Notes under the pieces: generated by a model
Database searches by the model: none
What the model was told of the DNA's origin: nothing
What the model saw: only the letters and a program-made list of their open reading frames with translations
Program-made: the position numbers and the translations under genes
Assembly: GCF_030272615.1 (NCBI RefSeq)
Contig: NC_081410.1
Span: forward strand, 221,765,415 to 221,829,414
Direction of reading: 5' to 3'
Source of the DNA: Cryptomeria japonica
Lineage: Eukaryota; Streptophyta; Pinopsida; Cupressales; Cupressaceae
Length of the DNA: 64,000 bases
In this document: positions 46,537-58,275 of the stretch, piece after piece
Position numbering within the stretch: the first letter of the stretch is position 1
Layout: the number at the start of each line of letters is the position of its first letter

Positions 46537-47751
46537 GTACTCATAATTTGCACTTACTCATAGAATCCTTACAATTCCAAAAATACAAAATAAGGAACCC
46601 AAACTACCATTCATTGTGACTGTCATGATCAAACAAGTAGATTGAAACTTTCTTGGCTTATCACTTTGAGCACCCAAAACACATCATACTTGATACTGTC
46701 TCAGACATATTAGATCTTCAAATATAGTTTGCAACCCATAAACATTGTACTCATGCCATTTTTAGTGCCTCAACACCTTAGGATAAATTTCCATCATACT
46801 AGGGAAGGTTATTTAGAGTTTTTCCAACCTTATTTAATCAACACAATCCTATTTCAACCCATTGGACATCACTCAATAAAACAATATTGTTTGTTGTCCC
46901 AAAACAAGGAAAACTCTATCTCAATCTGCTAGGGGACTAGTTTTCTTGAAATTTGTAAAACCATTCAACATAAGAATAATTCAATATGAAAGATACTTGA
47001 GTTGACAATAGGAATCCAAAATTTGAGAAGTTTTCAATGACTACATCAATGGATATTAACAAACCCTTGTGATTGACCCATAACTGAAGGTTTTGGGCAG
47101 TTTAGAGAAAAACAATTCAAACTCTCCTCATTCTTCACGACCATTGCTCTAACTTGGCACAAAAAAAGCTAATTCATTAAACTTCACCCTCCAATCCTTT
47201 ATTAGACATTTTTAATCTATTTTCTTGATAAGAAAAAACTTGAAACAGTGCATGAAATGTGACTATCATGGAAAGTTGCAATTAACAAGTTCCAAAACAC
47301 AACATTTTATTGATTTTATCAAACCATAATACATTACAGTGTTCTTCAAGGTGTCTCCTTCCTTCTTCCTTTACACTGCCCTCTTGTCATAAATTTACCT
47401 ACCTTTGTCCTCCTTCATACTATTGTATCATTAATATTAGCATCGAACACATAACAAAGGTTCATCTTTCTTTACAATTCTTAATAAAGTTTCATCCTTG
47501 TTTACAATTCTTGTAGTTTTCATATATTTAATGTATTATTCTTCATGTGTTGTCAATGTCCCTGTACAAACGTCAAGTCATTTGAGGTTAGCCTCACCTA
47601 CATTGCCGACTACAATGTCGGCAACATGCATCATATAGAAATTGTCTAGTGCACGTCATGTTGACTCGCCCATTGTTGGTAGATCCCTCTTTTGCTCTCT
47701 CTTTCATTATGTGTTTATTTCACTTGAAGCGTTCTTTCTTGGAGGCATTTC
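46537..47751. other. Spacer or intron, no gene seen
   Basis: AT-rich sequence between solo LTR C and the first exon of the Transposase_24-like model. The open stretches at 46729-46932 and 47310-47516 have no protein-like features. A short TGCCGACTACAATGTCGGCA inverted repeat lies at about 47606-47625. Confidence 0.5.
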
Positions 47752-50210
47752 ATAGTGGATTCATTTTCTGCAGCAGGAGATGCACATAAGGATGCACCAG
47801 AGGCAAATACTACTGATAACATACCATCATTTCTTGGATCTTCCTGTATTGTTAGTACAGGAATGTTGCATGCTACATTGGTGGTGAGTGACGAAGAATT
47901 GATTCCCTTAAATATACAGAAGGTTCCAGGTACTTTAAAATTATTATTATATATAGTCTAATTATAATTTACTTACTGATCACTCATTTTGGACTAATGA
48001 TCCCATGATTTGTTTGCAAGAAATGATATTTTTTATAAAAATCTTAATGACATTGCATTGCAGATATTTGGGCCCACCATACGTAAAAGGTGGAACATCA
48101 TATGTGACCTAACCCTAATCCACTATTTTGATTTCATATCATTGCTAGAATAGTTTTCCTTTGATCCTTTTCTTGAGCTATATCAAAGGTAGCTTTATTT
48201 TATTTCTGAATCTAACAGGTTTGTTTTTTCTTTAAAGCTGGAATGACCAAGAAAAAAATTTAAAAGATGAATTCACAAACTATATGGTTGGGTTGTTCAG
48301 AAATGACACATTCGACAAAACCAATCTCCTTGAAAAAGATGGCACATATCTAAAGTATGTGAGGGACCAATACATGACACATTTAGAGAAGAACGTAAAG
48401 TACTAGCATCCCCCCATGATTCTAGAGAGGGAGTGGAAGGACCTAACTTTGGATGCGAAGGAGAGAATTGAAAGGAAAAAAGGAAATACACCACCAGAGG
48501 CCAGAAGAAGGTATGCTATACTATTAAGAATGTAATTATGTACTAATTACTCTTTATATTTATATAATCTAACATATTTCAAACTTTTCATAGACTGAGT
48601 GACACGTCAAAGGAAACCAAGGCAAGACAAGAAAAGAACGGGCAACACAAACTCGGCTTTGATGGTTATATGAAACTTGTCGCACAAATTGTAAGAATTA
48701 GTAAATGAAATATCGCATCAAAATATTTATAAATTGCAACCAATTTTTTTTTATCAAACAATACAAGAAAAATTCACGATACTAAGCAAAAATGCAAGGC
48801 TCTGAATTCAATAGAGCACCCATAGAAGATGACAAGAGAATTGCCTACCAGCAAGGTTATACAGTCGTGGTTGAATGGCTACAAGAATTGAGTGGCAAAC
48901 ATGAGATTTTGATGCATCCATCACAAAGGTAAATAAGCTAAATCAAAATGATTTCAAATTGAATACTTTTTGAATAATCTATTTGATGTTACATTCCAAC
49001 ATAAAATGACTATATTCTTTTTAAATAAGCAAGCAATGATAACAATGCGCATGACATTGGAATGTAACCTATTAATCGTGGAATGCAACCTAGACATGAA
49101 GGTTCGGATGTGCATTCCAGTAGTGGAGGTATTCATTTGCTATTCAAATTTATTAATGTAATTATTAATACAATTAAACATCTTAATTAAATTGTAATTA
49201 GTCTAGTAATGAATGTAAGCTTTTTTGTTAATATTTAAGAGCATGTAGTTGGTGGTGACCAAGTGGAGCATGATCCAGGTAGACAACATCAGAAACATGA
49301 TGTTCCCCAATCAGGAAAAGAGGACTACTATTATTCCTTTAAACAAATTTAATTTTAATTGGTGTATTGATTAATGTAACCTTTCATATTTCAACTCTAG
49401 AGGATCTAGAGGGTGTTCAGCATGTTGAGGTTGAGGCTAGACAAAAAGATGTGGAATATGATGTCGCCCCATCAGGTAAAGAGTGCCATGGTTATGTTCT
49501 TTAAATTAATGAAATACTTGTAACAATAATAATTTATTTTTTTGAATTTAACCCATTTCTTTGTTATTGCAGAGGAACTCCCTTTGGTTTAGTGTCCTCA
49601 TCCTCTATATAGGACTAGGCATACATCGAGATCATGAGCAGAGGGCAGAACAACTGAAGATGGGGGAAATAATGAAGAAAATGATTCTCCACTTAGTTTT
49701 TACATAGCTTCAAAAAAAAAAACAAGAAAAAAATTATTGTAATCTACCTTATTTGATAATGATTGATTTTTATGTGTTAATGAATGTAATTATGTGCTAA
49801 TGAATGCTCATGAATGATATGTGTTAATGAATATTGATGAATGTTGCATGTTAATGAATGTTATGTCTTAATGAACATTATGTGATAATGAATTAATTCT
49901 ATATTCTAATAATGGATGAAAGAATGAATGAATGTTAGATGTTAACGAGGAATTTAGAGTGATGTTAGAGGGGGGGGGGGGCAAATGAGATTCCACCTTC
50001 ACGTGGTTGGCCCTGTTAAGTAGAGAATATTAAACTATTCTCGAAACAAAGCGAAGCTCAATAAGATAACACACTTTTCAATATTTCATTATGTTGTAAA
50101 GTTAATCTTATTGAATAATGTATATTGAATCTTAATTGCAGGGTCCAACAGAGCCAACACGAACAACAACAACACAAGTTATTGGGTATAATGAACTCGC
50201 ATATTGTCTT
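47752..50210 (+). pseudogene. Multi-exon CACTA accessory gene, Transposase_24-like
   Basis: Exons are inferred from splice signals. They are about 47753-47931 (VDSFSAAGDAHKD...), a poor 48062-48152, 48238-48510 (YLKYVRDQYMTHLEKN, PPMILEREWKDL, then AGAAG before GTATGC), 48594-48690 (in phase; KLGFDGYMKLVAQI), 48799-48928 (YTVVVEWLQELSGKHE), small Asp/Glu/Gln-rich pieces near 49250-49600, and 50142-50210 (EPTRTTTTQVIGYNELAYCL). The 48238-48690 part resembles the Transposase_24 (Ptta/En/Spm) family, the second gene of plant CACTA elements, which binds element ends. One TAG at about 48403 breaks it. It lies downstream of the DUF4216 segment in the same orientation, as expected for a CACTA gene pair. 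Confidence 0.55.
49969..49981. repeat. Poly(G) tract
   Basis: A run of 12 or more G bases inside the AT-rich 3' part of the CACTA-like gene; length may be uncertain in sequencing. Confidence 0.9.
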
Positions 50211-52845
50211 GTATGTACACTAACATTATGAGTTGTGAATATTATTCATCCTTGTAAGGTTTTTCATTAGTTGACATTTTCTTTAGCATTTTTTAATTTT
50301 CCTTATTTTAAGTCTAACCACTTTTAAATGGAATTTATTGTTCTAGTTTTTTACTATCTGCCAGACATTATTTATATAAGTACTTGCATTGCATCCATTT
50401 TTTCAATTAGGTATTATAAAGGGTAGGTTTTATTTGTAAATGTCTCTTTGAGTTCATCCAAATTTTATAATTGTTACCTCACATCTCGTTATAGCTGCAA
50501 TAGGGATTATGGCCAACATAGGCTACGATTGCAACCTCTCGAGGCCATAGAGTCTCTTTGTTCTTAAAATTGCAGTGGGTTGTTAGGTACATTCCCTCTT
50601 TTGCACTCCAAATTGTAGCGGTCAATGCACATGATCAGTTTTTCTTTGATATCTAGAGGATAGTATTAAATTTTAAGTAATTAGAGGCTTCTAAGGCGTA
50701 TTTGGCTAACATTTATTTTTGTGGGATATGAGGGTTGTGTTTTAAGTCATCTTAAGATGATCTCAATAAGTAATCATTTCACTAATGACATTTTTTCATT
50801 TTTCTTCATGAATGTTGGCAATTTTTACAAGTTATGAGACCCATTGAGCACATAGGCACCTTTCAACATTTGTTAATAGGAGGAGGAACAACTCTTTCTA
50901 ATGCTAAAGATGATACACTGAAATGGACAATGACCCATTTGTAGGTCTCAACCTCCAAGAGACATAATTAAGATGCTTGATTCATCTATGTGCATGTTAG
51001 ACAACCTCGATCTATTAGAAGCCTGAATTAATATATAATTAGAAGAGTGCACATCAAAAAGTTGCTACTGCCAAGAGGTAGTAATAAAATGCATCAAAGT
51101 AGCCTTGTAAATTCATTACTTTGTTAATATAACACTTGATCTCTCTAACAAAAACTTGTTATGCATAGTGATTATGATAGCCAATAGTTATTTGATGATC
51201 ATCTAGGTCAACTTTTGATCTAAAAGAAACTTATCACAAAAGGGGTTGTGAACTATCCTCATTCATAGTCAAACCTCACTATAGTTGAGATATCAAAGCT
51301 TTCAATCATAGGAAAGAGGCAACATAAGCATTTACAATAAGGCTTGAGATAGATAAAAGAAAGAGTAAACAAAATGCAACCAGAAGTATGGCAATACTTA
51401 TCATGGTATATATCCAAGAAGTGGTAGGCATAATGCCTTATGATATCTCAATGATAAGTTTACTATCAAAAGAAGCTTATCAATTCCAAAATATAGTCAA
51501 CAATGATATAGAAATAGTAATGTAGATGTCAACTTGAAGAGAATGAGTAGTGACAATAGAAGTCATACAGAGTTATAGACCAAGAGTTGTCAGTCAAACC
51601 AAAAGCCCTAGATCCATAGATGATACAAAGAGCGGTCAAATAACTCTCCATGAGTGTAGATAGTTAGAAAATCATAATGATGAAGGTTTTGTAGTGGTGA
51701 GATAATCAAAACAATATGAGAAAACACTTAGATAAGAGATGCATACTCATTATATGTGACAATAAGGACATTCACTATTGCAAAGACACTTGTGAGTGAG
51801 AATTTTTGTATCAAATTAATATAAATACTATCCTATGCTTATTGCATAAGCCATACACCTGAGCCAATATTCATAGTGATAAAGGAGCCTTTCAACGTTA
51901 GCAACATAGAGGATATAGACTAGCAAAGTTTCAAATAGTGGTAGGCATGCATTCAAGGTAGCTCAAATAGAGGAGATTTGATAGAGCACAAGCCATGATA
52001 GAAACCTAGAGACAAATCCCTGTATTGGGCATAGTTAAGAAGGATAGTGCCCTAACAAGTACTAATGATTTGCTTGAATTGATCAAAATATTGCTGCATT
52101 ATTAGCCAATAGGCTACATTTTGTGTGGGGTTTTGACCTGAAACCTGTCTCACACCGTAAAATAATTAACGGGTTGACGTGAAACTGTCAGCTTTCAGTA
52201 GTCATTAGAAATGGCCAAGTCATCAAATGAAATTAATGGGGCCGGTTTTCATAGTCATCACATGAAATTAGTGGGTTTTCACAAAACTAGTGTTTTTGAA
52301 TAGTTATTAGATGAGATCGAATCTTCAAACAAAATCAAATCTTTGAATCATTCAAATCTTTGAATTGGATCTGATTTCCTCACCTCATGCCTAAAAATAA
52401 CAAAATCAAATTTTTGAATCATTAGATCTCCGAATTGGATTTGGTTTCCTCACCTCATGCCTGAAAACATATTTTAAATTAATTTTAATTGGATTTGGTT
52501 TCCTCACCTCATGCCTGAAAACATATTTTAAATTAATTTTAGGTTTACTTTGCATAGAATTTGGCCAGAAAAATAATTGTGTTTGATATTTGTTGCTATG
52601 CTTGGACTAAATAAAGAATTTGGCTAGAAAAATAGATGTGCACAATGTTTTGATTTTTGAAGACTATTGTCCCTGTTGTGATAACCTACAACTAGGCTAT
52701 AACCTTGCTTGTGGCTATAAAGTAGCTAGACAGTTTAAGAATTGCTGAAAAATAGTTTTGGGTGAAAATCAGCTATGTCAGAAATAATTATTATGTTCAA
52801 ATTTGATCGGCCTCAAAATATTTTATGGGCAAATATTTCACAGGT
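50211..52845. other. Spacer, no gene recognised
   Basis: Long AT-rich stretch with stops in all frames. I see no LTR ends, pol motifs or splice-consistent exons. It presumably holds the 3' end of the CACTA-like element, but I could not identify a TAGTG terminus with confidence. Confidence 0.5.
52434..52541. repeat. 54-bp tandem duplication
   Basis: Two nearly perfect copies of a unit beginning ATTGGATTTGGTTTCCTCAC and ending in TTAAATTAATTTTA. A third, degenerate partial copy lies at about 52360-52395. Confidence 0.93.
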
Positions 52846-53094
52846 TACTGGTTTATGATTGCATGCCCAACGATTGTTTGAACTCCTTCCTCTCTAGCCG
52901 TAATTTTGAAAACCAATACCAGACACTCCACTAGAAAAAAGCCGATTTGGTACTGTCATAGGCATCACAAGAGCCTTTATTCATGGTGATGTCAGGCCTA
53001 AGAATGTTCTTCTAGATGCCGATTTGTTCTCCAAAATTGGGGGATTTTGGATCGACAAAGCTTTTGGGTAGGGATTTTAGTTTGTTAGATTCAA
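52846..53094 (+). pseudogene. Receptor-like protein kinase fragment, truncated by Copia-3
   Basis: Kinase landmarks appear in order across frames: LVYDCMPNDCLNSFL (about 52848-52892, subdomain V of receptor-like kinases), HGDVRPKNVLLDADLFSKI (about 52978-53034, the catalytic loop with HGD for HRD, Lys and Asn), then after a +1 shift GDFGSTKLLG (about 53040-53070, the magnesium-binding DFG). Stops lie at about 52920 and 52959. The sequence is cut at 53094 by the minus-strand Copia-3 LTR. It is a dead host-gene remnant of the plant receptor-like kinase class. The ligand domain and N-lobe are not seen. Confidence 0.75.
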
Positions 53095-53933
53095 TGACAG
53101 TCCCAAAGACACTCAGAGGGGGGTGTGAATCAGTGTCTTACCGGTTAGTAGAATATTTACACTTATTGATAACTTTGCATCCCAAAATAGTGTACCCGTA
53201 AATAATAATTATTGCAATAAACATAAATAATAGAGACAACATAGAAACACACCATAACACAAGATATTTAACGAGGAAACTCAGTGTGGGAAAAACTTTG
53301 GTGGGATTTGTGACCCACAATATTTACTCACTGGCCAATGAATAAATACTACTTATAATGAGGGGCCTGCACATGCAGGGAGGCCAACAGCCTAGAGCTC
53401 ACTGCTCAATAAAAAGTCACATTGACTACAAAAATGGATTACCAAATCCAATACAATGTATTGTTCAAAACAACATCTCTCATGCCAGGTTCAGTACCGG
53501 TTTAAGCTCGGTCTATAACCAAAACCTTCGCTATCAACTATATCACCTTATACAATAAAATGTCTCACTCTCTATTCCTCTCATACAACTTCCATCTCTC
53601 TCTCATACTACTCTTGTCAAAATGACCTATAAGTTCTCATACATATATGAGTCTTTTACAATATACCATGTCGGCTTACAAAAGATAATTACATTACAAA
53701 AAAATTCATATAAACAAAACTATATCTCATTTCGGCTGGAGTGTTGGTATGCTTTGTTGCCGATGTAATTTGAATGTCGGTGAAGTGTCTACCGATGTTG
53801 GTGTCTACCAGTGTATGAAATTTGTGATGTCGGTCATGTAGAAACCAATTTCTTGTGAGTTTTTAGTTGGTTGCCAGATGGTTACCATCAATGACAACAT
53901 CAACTATTCTCATAAGAGTGTAGAATGCCAACA
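53095..53933 (-). repeat. Copia-3 3' LTR
   Basis: 839 bp; on the minus strand TGTTGGCATT to GGGACTGTCA. It carries the shared Copia C-tract (plus-strand CACTCAGAGGGGGGTGTGAATC, near 53111-53132) close to its 3' end. Confidence 0.85.
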
Positions 53934-53948
53934 ATCTCCCCCTTTGGC
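53934..53948 (-). other. Copia-3 polypurine tract
   Basis: On the minus strand CCAAAGGGGGAGATT directly precedes the LTR. A second purine run lies near 54070. Confidence 0.85.
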
Positions 53949-54130
53949 ATTGATGACAACACTCATGAGAAAAATCCAAAACTGTTATCCAAAAACTGGA
54001 ATCCAAAAAGATGTGCTCCCCTTGAGCAAATGATCTCCTTTGTATATGCACATGCATTTTTCTATCCACTACTCCCCCTTTGACATCAGTGAAAAAGGAT
54101 GTCATAAATAATCAAAAGAGTATCAAAATG

Positions 54131-54570
54131 CTACCTCAAGGTTTGTAACCAGTTGGTTACAATATGAAAGATGTCTGCCAAAATCATATTCAGACTCTGC
54201 ATAAATTTGTTGCTGCCATCTAAAGTTGCCCCAGTCTGTTGGATCATACCAGTGAGATAGTGCATTTGCTGCTTCGGTGATCGTTCTCCTTGTATTGTTG
54301 CCTTAGATAATTCAACTCTCCGAGTAATCAAATTATCCAGCCTTAGACCAAGTTTACCCTTTAGTTCTCGGGCATTAGAACTTATTCTTGCCTTCTCTTT
54401 CTCAATTTTTTCCAATTTCTCCTCAAAAACTGCCATTTCTTGCTAAAAAATTGATATAAGTCCAGATGAACCTATAATATTATCTGCAATTTCATCAATT
54501 TATTTTTGTGTCTTCTTGATCTCCTCATCAATATTCTCAATTAAATAGTGAGGTTTACATGCTTCCCTAT
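54131..54570 (-). pseudogene. Coiled-coil ORF in Copia-3 internal region
   Basis: One minus-strand frame from the chromovirus junction (54570) to a stop at 54131. It is charged and heptad-like (LIENIDEEIKKTQK, then FEEKLEKIEKEKARISSN, LDNLITRRVELSKATI), followed by a Gln/Met-rich stretch and a hydrophobic end. Two in-frame stops lie at about 54500 and 54445, both where CAG or CAA would give Gln. I do not recognise the family. Its place, about 200 bp before the polypurine tract, is where RNase H normally ends, so it has replaced the end of pol. A gag-like assembly or packaging role is possible but unproven. Confidence 0.55.
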
Positions 54571-57053
54571 TGATAGGGAGGAAATGCAAGAAGGTTACCC
54601 AAGTGGCTTGTATGTTCACTAAGTAATAGGTCCTTGCTAGTTTCAAGGTTTTGTTACTTAAATAAGAGTGCAAAAGGTTTAAAGACAACCTAGTAATCCT
54701 CTTTGATCCAACTCCCTAAGTCAAACACTTCTTGGTTGCTCAAGGGCTTCAACTCCATAGTTTCTCTGGCTTGGTAATCTAACACCTTACTCACTCAATT
54801 GGAATTCATTCCTCTATCTTGATCTATTCTCTGACTAGACAAGGTCTCCATTTGTTGATCTATAAGTTTGTGTCAAGTTTTACCCCAATGGGTGTCTTTG
54901 GTCTTCTACGTTTTGAGGTGTAGAAGTCCTTCACAAGTGCTACAAACTAAGTTTTGGAGTCTATCTCACCCAAAGTGTTAAAGGCATGCAAGATTAACTT
55001 TTTTAAACTGGACTTGATGGGTTTTAAGCTTTACAACCTCCCTTTGTGTACCCAATTTGACAAAAAACCAAGTTTTAGGCCTAAAACGGGCTACAAGGAA
55101 TTAACCCTCCTTTTGGGGTTTTATGTTCACCCTGCTCCAATGATGGACTTCCAAACAAAAATGAATTCATATTCGGATACCCTTTTGAGATTTCATGAAG
55201 ATTTTCTAAGTTTTAGGGCTCATTAGGCCTTCTCCATGACTGTCCCAAAAATGGGTGCAAAAAGAAGGGTTTGCAAGGGTTTTAATGGCAAAAATTGACT
55301 TACGAGTTAGAGACCTTCAATATGAACCACACAAACTTGGTTCTACCATGTCACATGCTAATTAGGCCACAATAAAGCAATTTACACCTCCAAAGGTCAT
55401 AGAACAAGGTTTTACAAAAAGTTGCTCATAAGGAGTATGCAACATTGACAATTTTTCATTCTTGCCTTCTACAAACACAACTTTTGCATGAGAACCAATT
55501 ACAATTTAGAGCATGTAAACATGACTATCATTAGTGACAAGAAAGGAATCATATTATCCCTACACAAAAGGCATTAGGCAATTACAAAACAATGAAACAT
55601 TCACTATCAAACTAATTGTCACTGCACTTTCTCTTTTCACTGTTTTTTCCACTTTAGACCTGCATTTTTACTATCAAAACTCTTTTTGAAAGGTCTAATT
55701 TGTGCTCTTTAAAAATTCTCTATCTTTAGTTTCTTGTTGACTTTCATACCTACTATTTTGAAATGAAGATTACATATACAACTTCAACAAAAATGCAAAA
55801 ATCAGTCATAGTTGACTGTGACAGCCAGCTGGGAATTACAATTTTGCCTCAAGGATCATTAATTGATCTTGGCAACCTCAAACCCATGGAAAAGACCAAA
55901 AACCACTCCTTTTCTTGTTTTCAAGAAATTAGAAGGAGGTACAAGGCTTTACAAACCCCAACATATGGTGGAGAGTAAGCAAGTGAATAGAAAATCAACT
56001 CCAAAACAATGACTCACTGTTTTTTTTACATCATTTTCACAAACTGAAAATGCAATCATCCTCATTATGGCTTAGAAAGCATCTTTACCATTACATTCAA
56101 CCTTAAGGATCAAAAACAGGTCTGATTATTTGAAGAATGCATTTGCTATAGAAGAGCAAAGCATCAAACTTCTTCAAGGACCCTAGCCAAATGGCACACT
56201 TGCCTAGTGCTCCATGGCCACAAAAATTCTTGCACCTGCATTCTTGAAATCAAAACATGTATTTACATATCTTACAAGTTGACCAACTAGTTCTTGAGAA
56301 GCCATGAACATTTAGGGCTTCAAGAAGCCAAGTTGGTCAAGCATCCTTGCCAATTTCCTAGACAAGGTAGTGAAACTATCAAAACTAAATAATTTTGCAC
56401 AAAACTCAAAACTTAATGAAATTCAATGCCACCAAAGGGAAAAGCTTCAGGAAAAATAAGAGGACTGGAAAATGCAAAAACAATACGGCCACGTACAGTA
56501 GGTGTACGGACTGCTGCTCACATGGAGTCAAAACATAGGGAAAACAAGGTAAAAAGTAGTGCAACTTGCAAAATGCTTGATATATCCGAATGATCAACCC
56601 TTACAATGGTTCAAACAAGAGAATAAATACCTCTACATGTTAGGTATCCTCCTGTACGGATAGATACATGTCCAAGAGCACTCAAATTTGACACTTTCAT
56701 GTCTAAAATGACAACTTTTAATGCCTAGATGATGCAAGGTTGACCTCAAAGATTACATATCACCTAAAAATGCTATTCACACTTAAAACCAAACACCAAA
56801 CATGTCTAAGAAATTTTTAGAACAAAAACACACTGAAAACTCTCTTTTGACAACATTTTGCCAGGCAACTCCAAACTGACAACTTTGAGCAAAAAGATGA
56901 AAACAGGAAACATGATCACACAATGAGTTCAAAACTCATCCAAACAACTTAGAACGACACAAAAACATCTTAGACAAACTTTCCAACTTAAAACTAATAA
57001 AAATCATTCTCTCAAACCTGTAATGAAAATGAGGCCTAGGTGTTCTTGCACCA
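54571..57053 (-). repeat. Chromovirus 3' LTR
   Basis: 2483 bp. On the minus strand it begins TGGTGCAAGAAC, just after the polypurine tract, and ends CATTTCCTCCCTATCA. The short open stretches inside (for example 54954-55226) recur in both LTRs but look non-coding. Confidence 0.92.
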
Positions 57054-57064
57054 TACTCCCCCGG
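57054..57064 (-). other. Chromovirus polypurine tract
   Basis: CCGGGGGAGTA on the minus strand, directly before the 3' LTR and 11 bp after the gag-pol stop. Confidence 0.8.
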
Positions 57065-57075
57065 TGACAAAGAAG

Positions 57076-58275
57076 TCATGTGACTCCTTTAGGAAGAAAA
57101 GAGAGAGGAATACCAGCCTTGTGGAAGTCACTTTCAGGTATCCAAGTGGCTTCAGAGGCTGGTTGATCTTTCCACTTGATCAAATGTTCAAAGTAGTCAT
57201 GCTTTCGAGTCTTCTTGATGATTCTGGAATCGAGTACCTGTTCAGGAATGGGAGAAGAAGAAGAGGGGAGAGATAGATCAAAAAGGGAATGTGAAATGTC
57301 TGAAGCTCTTTGAGTCTCTTCTGGAGGCTGCCCCTTGAAAGTTACTAAATATGCAACATTAAAGATAGGAGACAAGGAAACATCAGCAGGTAAATCAATC
57401 TTATAAGCATTAAGACCATACTTAGCCAAAATCCTGCAAGGTCCAATTCTTCTCATCTGTAACTTGGTAGGAACTCCCTTTTGCAATCTAGACTTGTTGA
57501 GATGCACCATCACAAAATCTCCAACTAAGAATTGGACATCCCTCTTTCAAGCATCCACCCTTGCCTTGACTCTTGCGGTGGTGTCTTGCAAAGACTGCTT
57601 AACCTATTCATGGATCTATTTCAGAGACTGTACCATATCCTCTACTGTCCCACTAACATGTTGCAAGTTAGTCACATCATGTAACTCAAAAATACCTTTT
57701 GGATGCATACCATAAACAATCTGATATGGACTCTTACCAGTGGATCTATTTACACTATCATTATAGGCAAATTCTGCCTGTGGAATAAGTTGATCCCAGC
57801 TTTGTCCATACTCCTTGGTGAGACATCTGAGTAGATTTCCCAATGTTCTATTCACCACTTATGTTTGACCATCTGTCTATGGATGGTAAGCTGAGCCAAA
57901 AGACAAGTTAGTACCCAATTTCTTCCACAAAGTCTTCCAAAAATGACCCAAAAACTTAACATCTCTATCTGACACAATGCTAGATGGCAAACCATGTATT
58001 CAGACAACTTATTTAAAGAAAAGGAAGGCAATATGACTAGCATCATTAGTAGTTTTGCAAGGTATAAATTGATCCATTTTGCTAAATCTGTCAACAACCA
58101 CAAAAATATTGTCATACCCTGCTTTTGTCTTTGGTAAACCTACAACAAAATCCATGTTGATGCACTCCCATGGCCTAGAAGGAATGGGAAGTGGCTAATA
58201 TAAACCAACATTAGTGCTATTACCTTTGGCCTTCTGACATATCATACACTACTCAACATACCTTCTGACATCTCT
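57076..58275 (-). pseudogene. Chromovirus integrase and chromodomain
   Basis: C-terminal part of the single gag-pol frame. Integrase zinc region (HNGCLSGHFG just upstream, CMICQKAKG at about 58240), core with [30 protein letters not shown] and YHP.TDGQT.VVNRTLGN (about 57840-57900; dots are stops), then GDFVMVHLNKSR. The protein ends in a chromodomain (VLDSRIIKKTRKHDYFEHLIKWK, ATWIPESDF, about 57120-57230) with the aromatic cage positions largely kept. Such chromodomains guide insertion to marked chromatin. About ten in-frame stops occur here, mostly TAG where related proteins have Gln; there is no frameshift. The true stop is TGA at 57076. Confidence 0.92.

Larger units (their letters stand above)
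53095..54570 (-). mobile_element. Copia-3, minus strand: 3' LTR and 3' internal region
   Basis: On the minus strand the element runs right to left: internal region (54570-53934), polypurine tract, 3' LTR (53933-53095). It is cut at 54571 by the chromovirus, so its 5' part lies beyond the window. TTCAA precedes the LTR (53090-53094) as a possible target duplicate; the partner is out of view. Instead of the RNase H end of pol it has a coiled-coil ORF, so it is probably a non-autonomous derivative. Confidence 0.75.

Noticed and set aside
50211-52845. TAGTG terminus of the CACTA-like element
   Set aside because: TAGTG occurs many times by chance here; no subterminal repeats or matching left end in the window allow a choice.
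54954-55226. 90-codon ORF shared by both chromovirus LTRs (also 62164-62382)
   Set aside because: The stop-free stretch is short, the two copies differ in frame-changing ways, and there is no recognisable domain; more likely chance.
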